NCBI GenBank assembly: GCA_938091995.1
Contig: CALKNZ010000038.1
Coordinates: forward strand, 1-64,000
Source of the DNA: an uncultured Luminiphilus sp.
Lineage (GTDB): Bacteria; Pseudomonadota; Gammaproteobacteria; Pseudomonadales; Halieaceae
DNA: 64,000 bases
Direction: 5' to 3'
Part shown: positions 10,002 through 19,932 of the stretch, piece by piece
How the letters are laid out: every line of letters begins with the position of its first letter
How positions within the stretch are numbered: the first letter of the stretch is position 1
Notes under the pieces: generated by a model
What the model was told of the DNA's origin: nothing
The model's input: the letters and a program-made list of their open reading frames with translations, nothing else
Databases searched by the model: none
Made by a program: the position numbers and the translations under genes

Positions 10002-10071
10002 CACCAAGGCTGATCCATAAAGCCGTTTTCCCGTATGATTCAGCATTAAACAACGCTTAGGGAATAGCCTC

Positions 10072-10557
10072 ATGACCACTGCCTACGACTTTCAAGCTCA
10101 TGCTGCCAATGGCGATACGATCAACCTAGAGGATTATCGAGGGCGCGTTTTGCTGATCGTCAACACCGCCTCCAAATGCGGCTTTACCCCACAGTATGAG
10201 GGGCTTGAAACGCTTCAAGCGCAATATCATGACAAGGGCTTTGATGTGCTGGCCTTTCCTTGTAACCAATTTGGTGGCCAAGAGCCTGGCAGTGAAGAGG
10301 AAATCGTAGAATTTTGCACCACCCGGTTCAGCTCTACTTTTCCTATCTTTGCAAAGATCGAGGTCAACGGCGCTGACACCCACCCCTTGTACAGCTGGCT
10401 GAAAGGGCAGGCGAAGGGCATCATGGGTACAGAGCGTATTAAATGGAATTTTACTAAATTCCTTATTAATGCTGAAGGCCATGTCGCCAAGCGGTATGGC
10501 TCGCAAACAAAACCCGCCGCAATTGCTAAAGATATTGAGGAACTATTGACCCTCTAG
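10072..10557 (+). CDS. Glutathione peroxidase family protein
   Basis: A 161-residue thiol peroxidase of the GPx/BtuE family that reduces hydroperoxides. The peroxidatic cysteine is C36 in NTASKCGFTPQY, so this is a Cys, not selenocysteine, form. The rest of the catalytic set is present: Q66 in FPCNQFGGQEPG and W125/N126 in IKWNFTKF. No signal peptide, so cytosolic. It may use thioredoxin rather than glutathione, as many bacterial homologues do. It is 70 bases downstream of the ligase gene with its own AGGGAAT ribosome site. Confidence 0.93.
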   Translation: MTTAYDFQAHAANGDTINLEDYRGRVLLIVNTASKCGFTPQYEGLETLQAQYHDKGFDVLAFPCNQFGGQEPGSEEEIVEFCTTRFSSTFPIFAKIEVNGADTHPLYSWLKGQAKGIMGTERIKWNFTKFLINAEGHVAKRYGSQTKPAAIAKDIEELLTL

Positions 10558-10627
10558 CAATGCCCCTTGATGCTCTTAGGCTTGAGGGCGCTTCCGACTG
10601 ACTCGCGTCAACCACAAGGAAGATGCT

Positions 10628-11197
10628 ATGCGATTAAGAGAACCGAGAATCGAGCCGCTTACCGACGACGCTATTGGTGATGATATTCGCAGCCAATTGG
10701 GCGAGCAGTTTACCAGCAACCCGATTCTTAACGTCTTTCGAACACTGGGAAAATCTTTAAAGGCTTATCGCCGCTTCATGGCGTGGGGTGGTTATATCCT
10801 GTCATCGGATAACGACCTTAATCCCCGAGATCGAGAGCTCGTCATTCTTCGTACAGGCTACAACTGGAAATCGGGATACGAGTGGGCACAACACGCTCGA
10901 CTAGGACGTGCTTGTGGACTTAGCGAGGAAGAGATCAGTCGTATTAAAGCCGGCCCGATGGCAGCGGGGTGGAGCGATCGTGACCGCGCATTACTGGTGG
11001 CCACGGACGATCTCACCAGCAATGCCTTTATCAGCGATAGAAATTGGTCAGCCCTAGCAGGCTTTTCTGAAAAGCAGCGCATGGATCTGGTAATGACGGT
11101 AGGCCAATACACTCAGGTTTCGATGATGCTAAATAGCTTTGGCGTGCAGCTTGATCCTGGGTATACGTTGGACCCTGACTTGGATGGGCGACCATAA
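10628..11197 (+). CDS. Carboxymuconolactone decarboxylase-fold protein without the CxxC pair
   Basis: A 189-residue all-helical protein of the CMD/AhpD superfamily, recognised from LNPRDRELVILRTGYNWKSGYEWAQHARLGRACGLS. In AhpD the position before the conserved His carries CxxC; here it reads SGYEWAQH, so it cannot act as a disulfide reductase by that route. This is the pattern of 4-carboxymuconolactone decarboxylase-like proteins found in many catabolic contexts. No pathway genes are adjacent, so the substrate is unknown. AAGGAAG precedes the ATG. Confidence 0.8.
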   Translation: MRLREPRIEPLTDDAIGDDIRSQLGEQFTSNPILNVFRTLGKSLKAYRRFMAWGGYILSSDNDLNPRDRELVILRTGYNWKSGYEWAQHARLGRACGLSEEEISRIKAGPMAAGWSDRDRALLVATDDLTSNAFISDRNWSALAGFSEKQRMDLVMTVGQYTQVSMMLNSFGVQLDPGYTLDPDLDGRP

Positions 11198-11281
11198 GCC
11201 ACGATATATCCAGTCTGGCCGGCGCTTTGTAAAAACCATCGCGTTACAAAACCACCCCGTTTATGCGGTGAATGTAACCTG

Positions 11282-12871
11282 TCAGTGCTCCCGGGTTTCC
11301 CGAAACTGGATCTCTGGCCAACGTTCCTCCATGAGTGCCAGATTGACTCGGGTCGGCGCCAAATAAGTCAAATAGCCGCCGCCATCCTCAGAGAGGTTGT
11401 CCTCCGCCTTCTTGCGAAACTCTTCTAATTTTCTAGGATCTTCAGCCTCTATCCAGCGCGCGGTATAGACATTAATCGGCTCATAAATAGCTTCGACCTT
11501 GTATTCATCTTTTAACCGATAGGCCACCACGTCAAATTGCAGTTGGCCCACAGCCCCCACCACTAAATCGGTAGACATAATTGGCGAAAATACCTGTGTG
11601 GAGCCCTCCTCCGAAAGCTGCTGGAGACCTTTCTGCAGCGCCTTGAGCTTCATCGGATCTTTAAGCCGAATGCGCCTAAACAACTCGGGAGCAAAGTGAG
11701 GAATTCCCGTATAGCGAAGCTCCTCACCGAGGGTAAAGGTGTCCCCTATTTGAATCGTTCCATGATTATGAAGGCCGATAATGTCGCCAGATACTGCCTC
11801 TTCGACCAGTACCCGGTCACCGGCTTTAAATGTAACAGCGTCAGCAATTTTGACGTCTTTAGCCGCGCGAACATGGCGCATTTTCATACCTTTAGCATAG
11901 CGCCCCGAGCAAATCCGAACGAAGGCAATCCGATCGCGGTGTTTGGGATCCATATTCGCCTGAATTTTAAAAACAAATCCCGAAAACGGTTCTTCTGTGG
12001 CATCAACAAGGCGGGTTCGCGTTTCTCGAGGTAAAGGCTCGGGTGCCCATTCCACAAACTTATCGAGCATCTCCCGAACACCAAAATTACCCAGGGCTGT
12101 GCCAAAAAATACCGGTGTCAACTTGCCTTGAAGGAAGGCCTGCTGATCAAAGGGGTGACTCGCGCCTATGACAAGCTCAATTTCATCGCAAATGGCTTCG
12201 TATTCATCATCGAGAAGTGCCCTAGCCTCGGGAGAATTCAAGCCTTCGATTCGGGTGTCGGGAGGTAGTAACGCATTGTGACCGGACTCAAACACATGAA
12301 TCACGTCATCGCGCAGGTCATACACGCCCTTAAAATGACGACCCATACCTATAGGCCAGTTCACCGGCGCACCCGCAATACCCAACACCGCCTCGATCTC
12401 GTCAAGCAACTCAATGGGGTCGCGAATGTCTCTGTCCATCTTGTTGACGAAAGATACGATAGGCGTATCTCTCAACCGACAGACGTTCATCAACTTGATT
12501 GTTCTATCTTCGACACCTTTGGCACCATCAATCACCATCAGGGCTGAATCAACCGCCGTCAGCGTTCTATAGGTATCCTCAGAAAAATCCTCGTGGCCCG
12601 GAGTATCCAGAAGATTCACCGTCCGATCTCTATAGGGGAATTGCATCACTGAGGAGGTCACGGAAATACCGCGCTCCTGCTCGAGGCTCATCCAATCCGA
12701 GGTTGCGTGCGGTCCCCGCTTGCCCTTGACCGAGCCTGCTACCTGTATCGCGTTGCCCAGTAACAGCAGCTTTTCTGTAATGGTCGTTTTGCCTGCATCG
12801 GGGTGGGAAATAATGGCAAAGGTGCGCCGAGCTTCAATATCGCGTTTTAAATCTGCCACGGTATCGGACAT
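11282..12871 (-). CDS. prfC: Peptide chain release factor 3
   Basis: RF3 is the GTPase that removes RF1/RF2 from ribosomes after termination. The 529 residues match E. coli RF3 (529). The G1 motif [14 protein letters not shown] begins near residue 22, then [14 protein letters not shown] (G3) and NKMDRD (G4), followed by the EF-Tu-like domain 2 and the RF3-specific domain 3 ([18 protein letters not shown]). It is monocistronic and convergent with the CMD-fold gene. Confidence 0.97.
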   Translation of the reverse strand: MSDTVADLKRDIEARRTFAIISHPDAGKTTITEKLLLLGNAIQVAGSVKGKRGPHATSDWMSLEQERGISVTSSVMQFPYRDRTVNLLDTPGHEDFSEDTYRTLTAVDSALMVIDGAKGVEDRTIKLMNVCRLRDTPIVSFVNKMDRDIRDPIELLDEIEAVLGIAGAPVNWPIGMGRHFKGVYDLRDDVIHVFESGHNALLPPDTRIEGLNSPEARALLDDEYEAICDEIELVIGASHPFDQQAFLQGKLTPVFFGTALGNFGVREMLDKFVEWAPEPLPRETRTRLVDATEEPFSGFVFKIQANMDPKHRDRIAFVRICSGRYAKGMKMRHVRAAKDVKIADAVTFKAGDRVLVEEAVSGDIIGLHNHGTIQIGDTFTLGEELRYTGIPHFAPELFRRIRLKDPMKLKALQKGLQQLSEEGSTQVFSPIMSTDLVVGAVGQLQFDVVAYRLKDEYKVEAIYEPINVYTARWIEAEDPRKLEEFRKKAEDNLSEDGGGYLTYLAPTRVNLALMEERWPEIQFRETREH

Positions 12872-12991
12872 AGTGGTTCCTCCTGAAGCGCGGGATTATG
12901 CCAGTGCCAATGCACACCCGCCATGAAGACACTGCTGAAACCCTAACAAAGGCGCGGAAATACCAACAATCTCCGCCGAGAACCCCAAGAC

Positions 12992-13612
12992 TCAGGTCGT
13001 AGGATGGGTAAACTCATGCTCCAAGCTGTCAAGCAGCGCTTGTCCAATGGCGTCTTTGTCCAGCGCGGTAGCACCCAGTAAAGTCGCCATTGAAATCACC
13101 TCAAGCCCAGCATGGCCACAGGGGTTAATCCGGCGGAAGGGCTCAAGGTCCATGTCGACATTTAACGAAACACCATGATAACTACAACCTCGAGATACCT
13201 TGAGTCCCAGAGCCGCTATCTTCCGCTCATCGACGTAAACACCCGGGGCCTTGGGGTTCGACTCACCCTTGATACCGTATTGGGCTAATTGTGCAATAAC
13301 GGCGCGCTCAATAGCGGTCACAAGGCCCCTCACGGTGAGGCCACTCCGTCGAATATCGAGTAATACGTAGACCACCCACTGACCCGGCCCGTGGTAAGTC
13401 ACCTGCCCTCCGCGGTCAATTTTTACAACGGGGATATCACCGGGAGCCAGTAAGTGGGACGCCTTACCCGCCACCCCTTGAGTGAATACAGGAGGGTGCT
13501 CGAGCAACCAGAGTTGGTCAGGGGTGTCCCCATTCCTATGCTGGGTAAAGGTCTTCATCGCTGCAAACGTTTCAGCGTAGTCAACAAGTCCTAAAAGGCG
13601 GCGCTCAATCAC
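12992..13612 (-). CDS. lipB: Octanoyl-(acyl-carrier-protein) transferase LipB
   Basis: LipB moves the octanoyl group from ACP onto lipoyl domains, the first step of endogenous lipoate synthesis. The 206 residues contain the substrate-site motif [15 protein letters not shown] (67-81) and the Lys/Cys pair: K131 in DERKIAALG and C165 in [10 protein letters not shown]. It starts 3 bases after the DUF493 gene. The lipA gene that usually follows lipB is not here; prfC comes next. Confidence 0.96.
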   Translation of the reverse strand: MIERRLLGLVDYAETFAAMKTFTQHRNGDTPDQLWLLEHPPVFTQGVAGKASHLLAPGDIPVVKIDRGGQVTYHGPGQWVVYVLLDIRRSGLTVRGLVTAIERAVIAQLAQYGIKGESNPKAPGVYVDERKIAALGLKVSRGCSYHGVSLNVDMDLEPFRRINPCGHAGLEVISMATLLGATALDKDAIGQALLDSLEHEFTHPTT

Positions 13613-13615
13613 AGC

Positions 13616-13882
13616 TCATATCACCATCGAGACCCGGCCTGTTGCCATCAAATCCTGATGAAGCGCGGCCAGCTGCTCGGGGCCTGTCGCCTCGATGACC
13701 AGCGTTAAAGACAGAAACGTGCCACCCTTGGAAGGGCGGTGCTGAGTGAGAGTTCGATCGAAGCCCGGCGCATGGTGCTCAAAAACCGCATTAATAACGG
13801 CCTCAAAATCAGGGCCAGCCCGACCCAATACTTTAATGGGGTAACTGCAGGGAAACTCTATCTTTGGGGCTTCCGGTTCCAT
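13616..13882 (-). CDS. ybeD: YbeD/DUF493 family protein
   Basis: An 88-residue protein with the DUF493 ferredoxin-like (ACT-like) fold, recognised from IEFPCSYPIKVLGRAG, FDRTLTQHRPSKGGTFLSLTL in parts, and the C-terminal LHQDLMATGRVSMVI. The family almost always sits between dacA and lipB, as it does here. A regulatory role is suspected in the literature but the biochemical function is unknown. Confidence 0.92.
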   Translation of the reverse strand: MEPEAPKIEFPCSYPIKVLGRAGPDFEAVINAVFEHHAPGFDRTLTQHRPSKGGTFLSLTLVIEATGPEQLAALHQDLMATGRVSMVI

Positions 13883-13902
13883 CGGTATTTCCTAGCAAGG
13901 CT

Positions 13903-15078
13903 TTAAGGATTGAATATCTGAGAGAGCCACAGCACAAAACCGTCCCAAATGCGCTTAAAGAATCCGGCTGCCTCGACACTCTGCAAAGCCTGCAGCGGTC
14001 TCTCCAGTAAAAGCTCCCCATCGAGATAGACCTGTAACTGACCTACAACATCACCTTTATTAAGGGGAGCCTGCAGCGGATCAGCGAAAGTTGCCCTAAC
14101 TTCAGGCGTCGCCTGACTTCGAGGCACGACAACATTAATGGACTCTAACAAACCGCCATCTATCGTCTCTGCCTTACCTTTCCAGACACGGCTACTCCCG
14201 AGTGATTCGGCACCGGTGACGACTTCTAGATTTTGATAAAAGCGAAATCCGTAGTTCAACAGCGAGCGCGTCTCGGCCTTGCGGCTGCGCGTGCTGTTGC
14301 TACCGAGGACTACCGAAATGAGTCGCATACCCTCACGCTCGGCTGATGCCACAAGACCATAGCCCGCAACACTCGTGTACCCGGTTTTTAAACCATCAAC
14401 GGAGGGATCCTCACGCAGCAGGTGATTGCGATTATGCTGGGTGATGTCGTTGTAGGTGTAAGACTGCTGTCGATACACACGATATCGATCGGGGTGGTCA
14501 CGAATCGTCGCAATGGCGAGTGCACCCAGATCACGGGCGGTTGTAAGGTGTTCGGAATGGGGTAAACCGTGGGTGTTTTCAAAGTGGGTCGCAGTAAGAC
14601 CTAGCTCCTCGGCATAACTGTTCATCAAGGCTACAAAGGCTTCCTCACTACCGGCAATGTGTTCAGCAATAGCAACCGTCGCATCGTTACCTGAGGAGAT
14701 AACAATACCTTGCTCGAGCTCACCCACCGTTACCGTCTTGCCGGGCTCAATCCACATCAGAGAGGATCCCCGAAATTTAGGGTTCTGAGACCAAGCATTC
14801 CGACTGACGGTGACTTCATCATCAAGTGACAACCTTCCAGCGTCTACCTCTTCGGCAAGAATGTAAGACGTCATCAGCTTGGTGAGGCTCGCGGGGGGCA
14901 GGCGCGTATCGATATTGTGTTCTACCAGAACTTCCCCAGTAACAAAGTCCATGAGGAGATAGGCATCGGCATTGATCCCTGGTGGCGCTGGCACTAGGTT
15001 AATAGCCGTCGCAGAGACGTTGAAGAATAGAGCAAGTAAAGCAACTAAAACGGGGGTTTTCATGCGGTCGAGTAGCAC
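13903..15078 (-). CDS. dacA: D-alanyl-D-alanine carboxypeptidase, PBP5/6 type
   Basis: A low-molecular-weight penicillin-binding protein that trims the terminal D-Ala of peptidoglycan stem peptides. A signal peptide (about 1-26) is followed by the peptidase domain with S64LTK67, S129GN131 and K231TG. A beta-rich PBP5 C-terminal domain follows, and the end (GFFKRIWDGFVLWLSQIF) is an amphipathic membrane anchor. At 391 residues it matches the family. It sits 75 bases after rlpA and 20 bases before ybeD. Confidence 0.96.
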   Translation of the reverse strand: MLLDRMKTPVLVALLALFFNVSATAINLVPAPPGINADAYLLMDFVTGEVLVEHNIDTRLPPASLTKLMTSYILAEEVDAGRLSLDDEVTVSRNAWSQNPKFRGSSLMWIEPGKTVTVGELEQGIVISSGNDATVAIAEHIAGSEEAFVALMNSYAEELGLTATHFENTHGLPHSEHLTTARDLGALAIATIRDHPDRYRVYRQQSYTYNDITQHNRNHLLREDPSVDGLKTGYTSVAGYGLVASAEREGMRLISVVLGSNSTRSRKAETRSLLNYGFRFYQNLEVVTGAESLGSSRVWKGKAETIDGGLLESINVVVPRSQATPEVRATFADPLQAPLNKGDVVGQLQVYLDGELLLERPLQALQSVEAAGFFKRIWDGFVLWLSQIFNP

Positions 15079-15153
15079 CCTAGCAATAACAAGAGCGCTA
15101 ATGGTATCAGTGACGCGGGACTAGTAGTAAAAATCGCAGCAAAAAGCCTGTGC

Positions 15154-15933
15154 CTAGGGTATAGGTTGTCCCTGCGGTAAACCGGCAGCACGCAACTGGC
15201 CTTGTGCCTCACGCAACGCTGCTGGATCATCAAAAGCCCCCAAACGAACGCGAAAAATCACGCCGGATTCCGTTGTCGCCGGTATAACCACAGCAGGCAC
15301 AGTCACTACACGCTGCGCGTCCTGCGCCAACGCTGTGGCCGTAGCCTCGTTCATGAAAGCACCCAACTGCAAGGTCCGATGTGTATCGGCGACCTGACTA
15401 CGAAGGTCTGACATACCCATGACCTCCACGGCATCGACGCGGACTCTGGCGGTGCCTTGATCAGCAAAGCCCAAACGCACCGCGGCACCGTAGGAAAGAT
15501 CTATGATGCGATCAGGGTGGAAGGGGCCTCTATCATTAATTCTGACCACCATACTGGCTTGGTTCTCAAGATTGGTAACTCGCACAAAAGTCGGGATGGG
15601 TAAGGAGCGATGAGCCGCTGTCGGCTCATAAGCGCTGAAACGTTCGCCATTAGCCGTCGCACGGCCGTGAAATTTCAGCCCATACCATGATGCTTTGCCC
15701 TCTTCCGAGTAATTTTTTGCACTCTTTAAAACAGTATAGGTTTGACCATTTACCGTGTAAGGACTGGTATTCCCGGCACGGGTAATTGGCTCAGCATAGG
15801 GAATGGCGTCGGGCACAGCCCCGGGGGAGATCGGCGGTGGCGCACGGTCGCTAAATTCGACTGAACTTGCACAACCCCCCAATAAACTTAGGCCAAAGCC
15901 CAACCCAAGCAAAACCCTCAAACGCTTAGGCAT
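15154..15933 (-). CDS. rlpA: Rare lipoprotein A, septal-ring lytic transglycosylase
   Basis: An outer-membrane lipoprotein that cleaves denuded glycan strands at the septum or, in E. coli, binds them. The 259 residues start with a lipoprotein signal (LLGGC, Cys21). The double-psi beta-barrel domain covers about 75-170 (GKASWYGLKFHGRATANGE, INDRGPFHPDRIIDLS), including the catalytic-type acidic residue in NDRGPF. A SPOR domain (about 185-259, RTLQLGAF and FRVRLGAFDD) targets denuded peptidoglycan. The start overlaps the mltB stop by 8 bases. Confidence 0.95.
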   Translation of the reverse strand: MPKRLRVLLGLGFGLSLLGGCASSVEFSDRAPPPISPGAVPDAIPYAEPITRAGNTSPYTVNGQTYTVLKSAKNYSEEGKASWYGLKFHGRATANGERFSAYEPTAAHRSLPIPTFVRVTNLENQASMVVRINDRGPFHPDRIIDLSYGAAVRLGFADQGTARVRVDAVEVMGMSDLRSQVADTHRTLQLGAFMNEATATALAQDAQRVVTVPAVVIPATTESGVIFRVRLGAFDDPAALREAQGQLRAAGLPQGQPIP

Positions 15934-16912
15934 CTGCCGCTAAGCTCTGTATCTCCTGACTCAGCTGCCAAACGCTTAAGGCATACATGGCACTATGGTT
16001 ATAGCGGGTGATCACATAAAAGTTCTCCAGGCAAAGCCAATATTCGTAACCCTCAAGGCCCTCTAGACGTAATGGGGTCGCCATCAGGGATACATCCGTG
16101 GAACTTCGGGGTGCAAAGCCCTCCTCGGCCAGCTCTCCAACGGTCTTTGTCGGCTTAAGACCCGCCTCAAACAATTCGGAACTGTCACCGTCGTAATTGG
16201 CGGGCACAATCACCGGCGCCCCAGGTTGCCAACCGTGTCTAGCAAAATAATTGGCGACGCTGGCAATGGCATCGTCGGCATTGGTCCAGATATCGGCGAC
16301 ACCATCACCATCATGATCGACAGCGTAGGCGCGGTAACTCGAGGGCATAAATTGACCGTAGCCCATCGCCCCCGCATAGGAACCCTTTAGCGACAGCGGG
16401 TCTTGACCACTTTCGTAGGCCAAAACAAGGAAATTTTCGAGTTCACGCGTAAAGAACGGAGAACGTTTAGGATAATCAAAAGCAAGCGTTGCCAGGGCAT
16501 CAATAACTCTGTAGCTCCCAGTGATACGACCATAAAAGGTTTCAACGCCAATGATGGCTGTAATGACTGACGCTGGAACACCTGTTTGATCACTGACTTT
16601 TGCGAGGGTATCCGCGTGCTGCTGTGCAAACACAACGCCCTCCTGCGCACGCTTGTCAGTCAGAAATATCTTACGGTAGTCGTACCATGGCTTGGTTTTT
16701 TCTGCAGGTCTGGATATCGCATCCAAAATACTCTGCTTACGCTCGGCTTGATCTAGGACCGCGGAGGCCCACTCGCGATCGACACCCTGCTCAACCACAT
16801 GCATCAGGATGTCCTCACGTTCAGTTCGCTGCGAATATTCCCCCCCTAAACTTGTGGTGGGTAATAGCAACCCCAAAACGATCCAAAACACTATGTGAAC
16901 AGGCAACGCCAT
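15926..16912 (-). CDS. mltB: Membrane-bound lytic murein transglycosylase B
   Basis: A GH103 lytic transglycosylase of the periplasm. A signal peptide spans about 1-24. The catalytic Glu is E124 in IIGVETFYGR, followed by the family block YAGAMGYGQFMPSSYRAY and DHDGDGVADIW. There is no lipobox cysteine at the signal end (TTSLGGEYS), so unlike E. coli MltB it is probably soluble, similar to Slt35. It sits between rodA (34-base gap) and rlpA (8-base overlap). Confidence 0.94.
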   Translation of the reverse strand: MALPVHIVFWIVLGLLLPTTSLGGEYSQRTEREDILMHVVEQGVDREWASAVLDQAERKQSILDAISRPAEKTKPWYDYRKIFLTDKRAQEGVVFAQQHADTLAKVSDQTGVPASVITAIIGVETFYGRITGSYRVIDALATLAFDYPKRSPFFTRELENFLVLAYESGQDPLSLKGSYAGAMGYGQFMPSSYRAYAVDHDGDGVADIWTNADDAIASVANYFARHGWQPGAPVIVPANYDGDSSELFEAGLKPTKTVGELAEEGFAPRSSTDVSLMATPLRLEGLEGYEYWLCLENFYVITRYNHSAMYALSVWQLSQEIQSLAADA

Positions 16913-16946
16913 ACTGACTTCCTTTTACCAAGACTTAACTCAAAGT

Positions 16947-18089
16947 TTACTGTGTGATAACGCGTTTCTCAGTGCTGACGGCCATCAACACGCCAAAACC
17001 CAGCATTAACGTCACGATTGAAGTTCCGCCCGCGCTGACTAACGGTAAAGGAACGCCCACCACCGGCAGGATACCTGCCACCATACCCATATTGACAAAC
17101 ACGTAGACGAAAAATGTGAGGGTGATCGAGGATGCTAACAACCGCCCAAAACTTGTTTGTGCACTAACACTAATGCTAAAGCCGCGCAGAATGATGAAGG
17201 CGTAGAGTAGTAAAAGAAAGATGACGCCACGCAGCCCCAATTCTTCTGCCAACACTGCAATAATAAAATCAGTCTGGCTCTCAGGTAAAAAATCAAGATG
17301 GGATTGCGTGCCCGACAGCCAACCTTTACCCGACCAACCACCCGAGCCGATGGCAGTCTTTGACTGAATGATATTCCACCCCGCTCCCAACTTATCGGAC
17401 TCGGGGTCCAGCAGGGTAAGAATCCGCTGCTTTTGATAATCTTTCAGTAAAAACAACCAAGCGGGCCATGCACTCATCAAAAACAGTGCAACTGCCCCCG
17501 TGATGTACCACCAGCTGACTCCCGCCATAAACACCACAAATAAGCCACTGGCTGCCACCAGCAGTGACGTACCCAAGTCAGGCTGAATCACAATGAGACC
17601 GGCGGGAATGGCAATAATTAGCAGCGCTCCCAACAAAGGCCAGGGTCGAGGTGGCATGCCATAGCGACTGAACCAGGCTGCCACCATTAATGGCATCGCC
17701 AGCTTCATCAGCTCAGATGGCTGAAAGCGAATGACGCCCAAACTCAGCCAACGCTGCGCGCCCTTTGCTCCAACACCAAAAAGCGGCACTGCCACCAACA
17801 GTAATAACGCTGCAACATAAAATAAAGGTGCCCACCGGTAGTAGGTATCCAAACGAAGCTGACTTGCAACCAGCATTGCCACTGTCGCAATGCCAAAGTT
17901 CCTCGACTGTCTTATTAGCGCCCCCTGACTGCCGTCTGAGGCACTGAACAAAACAAATAGACCGAAAGTGGCCAGAGTCATCAGCAGTAACAGCAACCAA
18001 CCGTCTAAATGCAACGCTTCAAGTATTGAATTGCGCTGCTTGAAATCGCCGCGACTGTCATCAGCAAGGTATCGATCGTATTCAGCCAT
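16947..18089 (-). CDS. rodA: Rod-shape peptidoglycan glycosyltransferase RodA
   Basis: RodA is the SEDS-family glycan polymerase of the elongasome, paired with PBP2. The 380 residues form about ten membrane helices. Family blocks are visible: AKGAQRWLSLGVIRFQPSELMKLA in parts, VIQPDLGTSLLVAASG, and near the end GILPVVGVPLPLVSAGGTS, which is the SEDS signature. It overlaps mrdA by 8 bases, so the two partners are translationally coupled. Confidence 0.96.
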   Translation of the reverse strand: MAEYDRYLADDSRGDFKQRNSILEALHLDGWLLLLLMTLATFGLFVLFSASDGSQGALIRQSRNFGIATVAMLVASQLRLDTYYRWAPLFYVAALLLLVAVPLFGVGAKGAQRWLSLGVIRFQPSELMKLAMPLMVAAWFSRYGMPPRPWPLLGALLIIAIPAGLIVIQPDLGTSLLVAASGLFVVFMAGVSWWYITGAVALFLMSAWPAWLFLLKDYQKQRILTLLDPESDKLGAGWNIIQSKTAIGSGGWSGKGWLSGTQSHLDFLPESQTDFIIAVLAEELGLRGVIFLLLLYAFIILRGFSISVSAQTSFGRLLASSITLTFFVYVFVNMGMVAGILPVVGVPLPLVSAGGTSIVTLMLGFGVLMAVSTEKRVITQ

Positions 18090-19926
18090 CCTGCCCCCTC
18101 GTCAGCCACGCATCCATAACTTTTCTGGCGACCGGATAAGCTGCGCTACTACCACCACCATTTTCAGCTAGCACTGCAATGGCAATACGCGGCCTATCAA
18201 CGGGCGCAAAAGCCATAAACCAACCGTGGTTACGGTGCCGGGCATTGATGTTCTCTTCGTCATAAACGGCGTCTTGTGCAATACCAATGACTTGGGAGGT
18301 ACCCGTCTTGCCCGCTATGGTGTAGGTAAGACCGTCACTAATAGCGGCGGCGGTACCGGTTGGGTTGTGCACGACGTCCATCATGCCCGCGATAACTGCC
18401 GACCAGTGCGCGGGGTCGGCAACAACGGCATTGCGGGGTGGGAAAGCCTTCACCTCGTCACCCATACGTCGGACCAGTGCCGGTTGATAAGCAACGCCTC
18501 GATTAGCCAGCATCATTGCCGCCTGAGCTAATTGTAAGGGTGTGGCTAGCATATAGCCCTGACCAATACCGACACTTAAGGTTTCACCGGGATACCAAGG
18601 CTGACCCAGTTGCTCTCGCTTCCATGCCCGTGAAGGAAGGATACCTCGCTGTTCACTGGTGATATCAATCCCGGTTGCTTGACCGAAGCCATAAGGGGCT
18701 AAGCCCTCAGATAACCTATCGATACCCAAGTTTCTTGCTAAGTCGTAATAGTAAACGTCGCAGGATTCCGCAATAGCCATGCGCATATCAACCTCTGGCG
18801 CGTGTCCAGTGCCTCGAATACGAAGAATCCAGTCTCGATAGCGACGAGAATCACCCGGAATTCGGTACCACCCTGGATCCTCAACGGTGGTCTCTGGCGT
18901 AATAAGACCGAGCTCAAGGCCGGTCAGTGCGAGCATCGGTTTCACCGTCGAACCCGGCGGATATTGACCCTGAATGGCCCTGTTCAACAGCGGCGTATTC
19001 AGGGAATCGCGCAGAGCACTATAAGCTTCCGTGCTGATCCCATTAACGAATAAATTACTGTCAAAACTCGGCTTTGAGACCAGTGCTAAAACCCCTCCAT
19101 TGCGGGGGTCTAACGCAACGATAGCACCGCGCTGGTCACCCAGTGCCTCAGACGCAACACGCTGCAGCTCAAGATCTAAATGTAATTCCAAATCAGCGCC
19201 CGGATGCGGCGGCTCTTGATCTAGCACCCGTAGCACACGACCGTGGGCATTAGCTTCGATATTTTGATTGCCTACTTTACCCAGTAGGGCGTCCTCGTAG
19301 TACTTCTCCAACCCCACCTTGCCGATGTGAAAGGTCCCCCGGTAGCGGTCTTCATCAATCCGGCGAGTCTCCTGTGTGTTTATACGGCCTACATAACCCA
19401 AAACATGGCTCAGTAATTCACCGTGTGGGTACGCGCGAGTTAATTGCGCCTCAATGGTCGCGCCGGGCAGCGTATGACGATAAACACCGATAACTGCAGT
19501 CTCGGCATCGGTCAACCGCAATTTCAAGGGAACCGCGTCATAGGGGCGACTGCGGCGGCGACGCTCTTGAAAGCGTATGCGCTCCTCTGGATCTAGGCCA
19601 ATCAGTGACTCAATGCGATCCAACAGCGCCGATAAATCACCTGCTCGCTCCACCACCACAGCCAACAGCTGACTGGGCTCATTACTGGCTAGCAGCTCAC
19701 CATTGCGGTCGAAAATGAGCCCTCGAGTTGGGGGCAGCGCCTCAAGCCGAACGCGATTCCGCTCTGACTGAGTCAGGAACTGTTCATAGTTGATAATCTG
19801 TAGACCGTAATAACGGTAGAACAGTGCCAGCAGCGCCAGCAACACGATTAAGGAGGCGGTTAAAACCCGGCCCCGATGTATTGCAGCCTCACGACCTGTA
19901 TCCCGAATGGCATCACGCGGCGCCAT
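18082..19926 (-). CDS. mrdA: Penicillin-binding protein 2 (elongasome transpeptidase)
   Basis: PBP2 crosslinks peptidoglycan during side-wall growth with RodA. The 614-residue protein has an N-terminal membrane anchor (about 22-42), a dimerisation/pedestal domain, and a transpeptidase domain with S326TVK329, S388CD390 and K540TG. The length fits the family (about 630). It lies 6 bases after rlmH and overlaps rodA. Confidence 0.96.
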   Translation of the reverse strand: MAPRDAIRDTGREAAIHRGRVLTASLIVLLALLALFYRYYGLQIINYEQFLTQSERNRVRLEALPPTRGLIFDRNGELLASNEPSQLLAVVVERAGDLSALLDRIESLIGLDPEERIRFQERRRRSRPYDAVPLKLRLTDAETAVIGVYRHTLPGATIEAQLTRAYPHGELLSHVLGYVGRINTQETRRIDEDRYRGTFHIGKVGLEKYYEDALLGKVGNQNIEANAHGRVLRVLDQEPPHPGADLELHLDLELQRVASEALGDQRGAIVALDPRNGGVLALVSKPSFDSNLFVNGISTEAYSALRDSLNTPLLNRAIQGQYPPGSTVKPMLALTGLELGLITPETTVEDPGWYRIPGDSRRYRDWILRIRGTGHAPEVDMRMAIAESCDVYYYDLARNLGIDRLSEGLAPYGFGQATGIDITSEQRGILPSRAWKREQLGQPWYPGETLSVGIGQGYMLATPLQLAQAAMMLANRGVAYQPALVRRMGDEVKAFPPRNAVVADPAHWSAVIAGMMDVVHNPTGTAAAISDGLTYTIAGKTGTSQVIGIAQDAVYDEENINARHRNHGWFMAFAPVDRPRIAIAVLAENGGGSSAAYPVARKVMDAWLTRGQDG

Positions 19927-19932
19927 TAAAGC

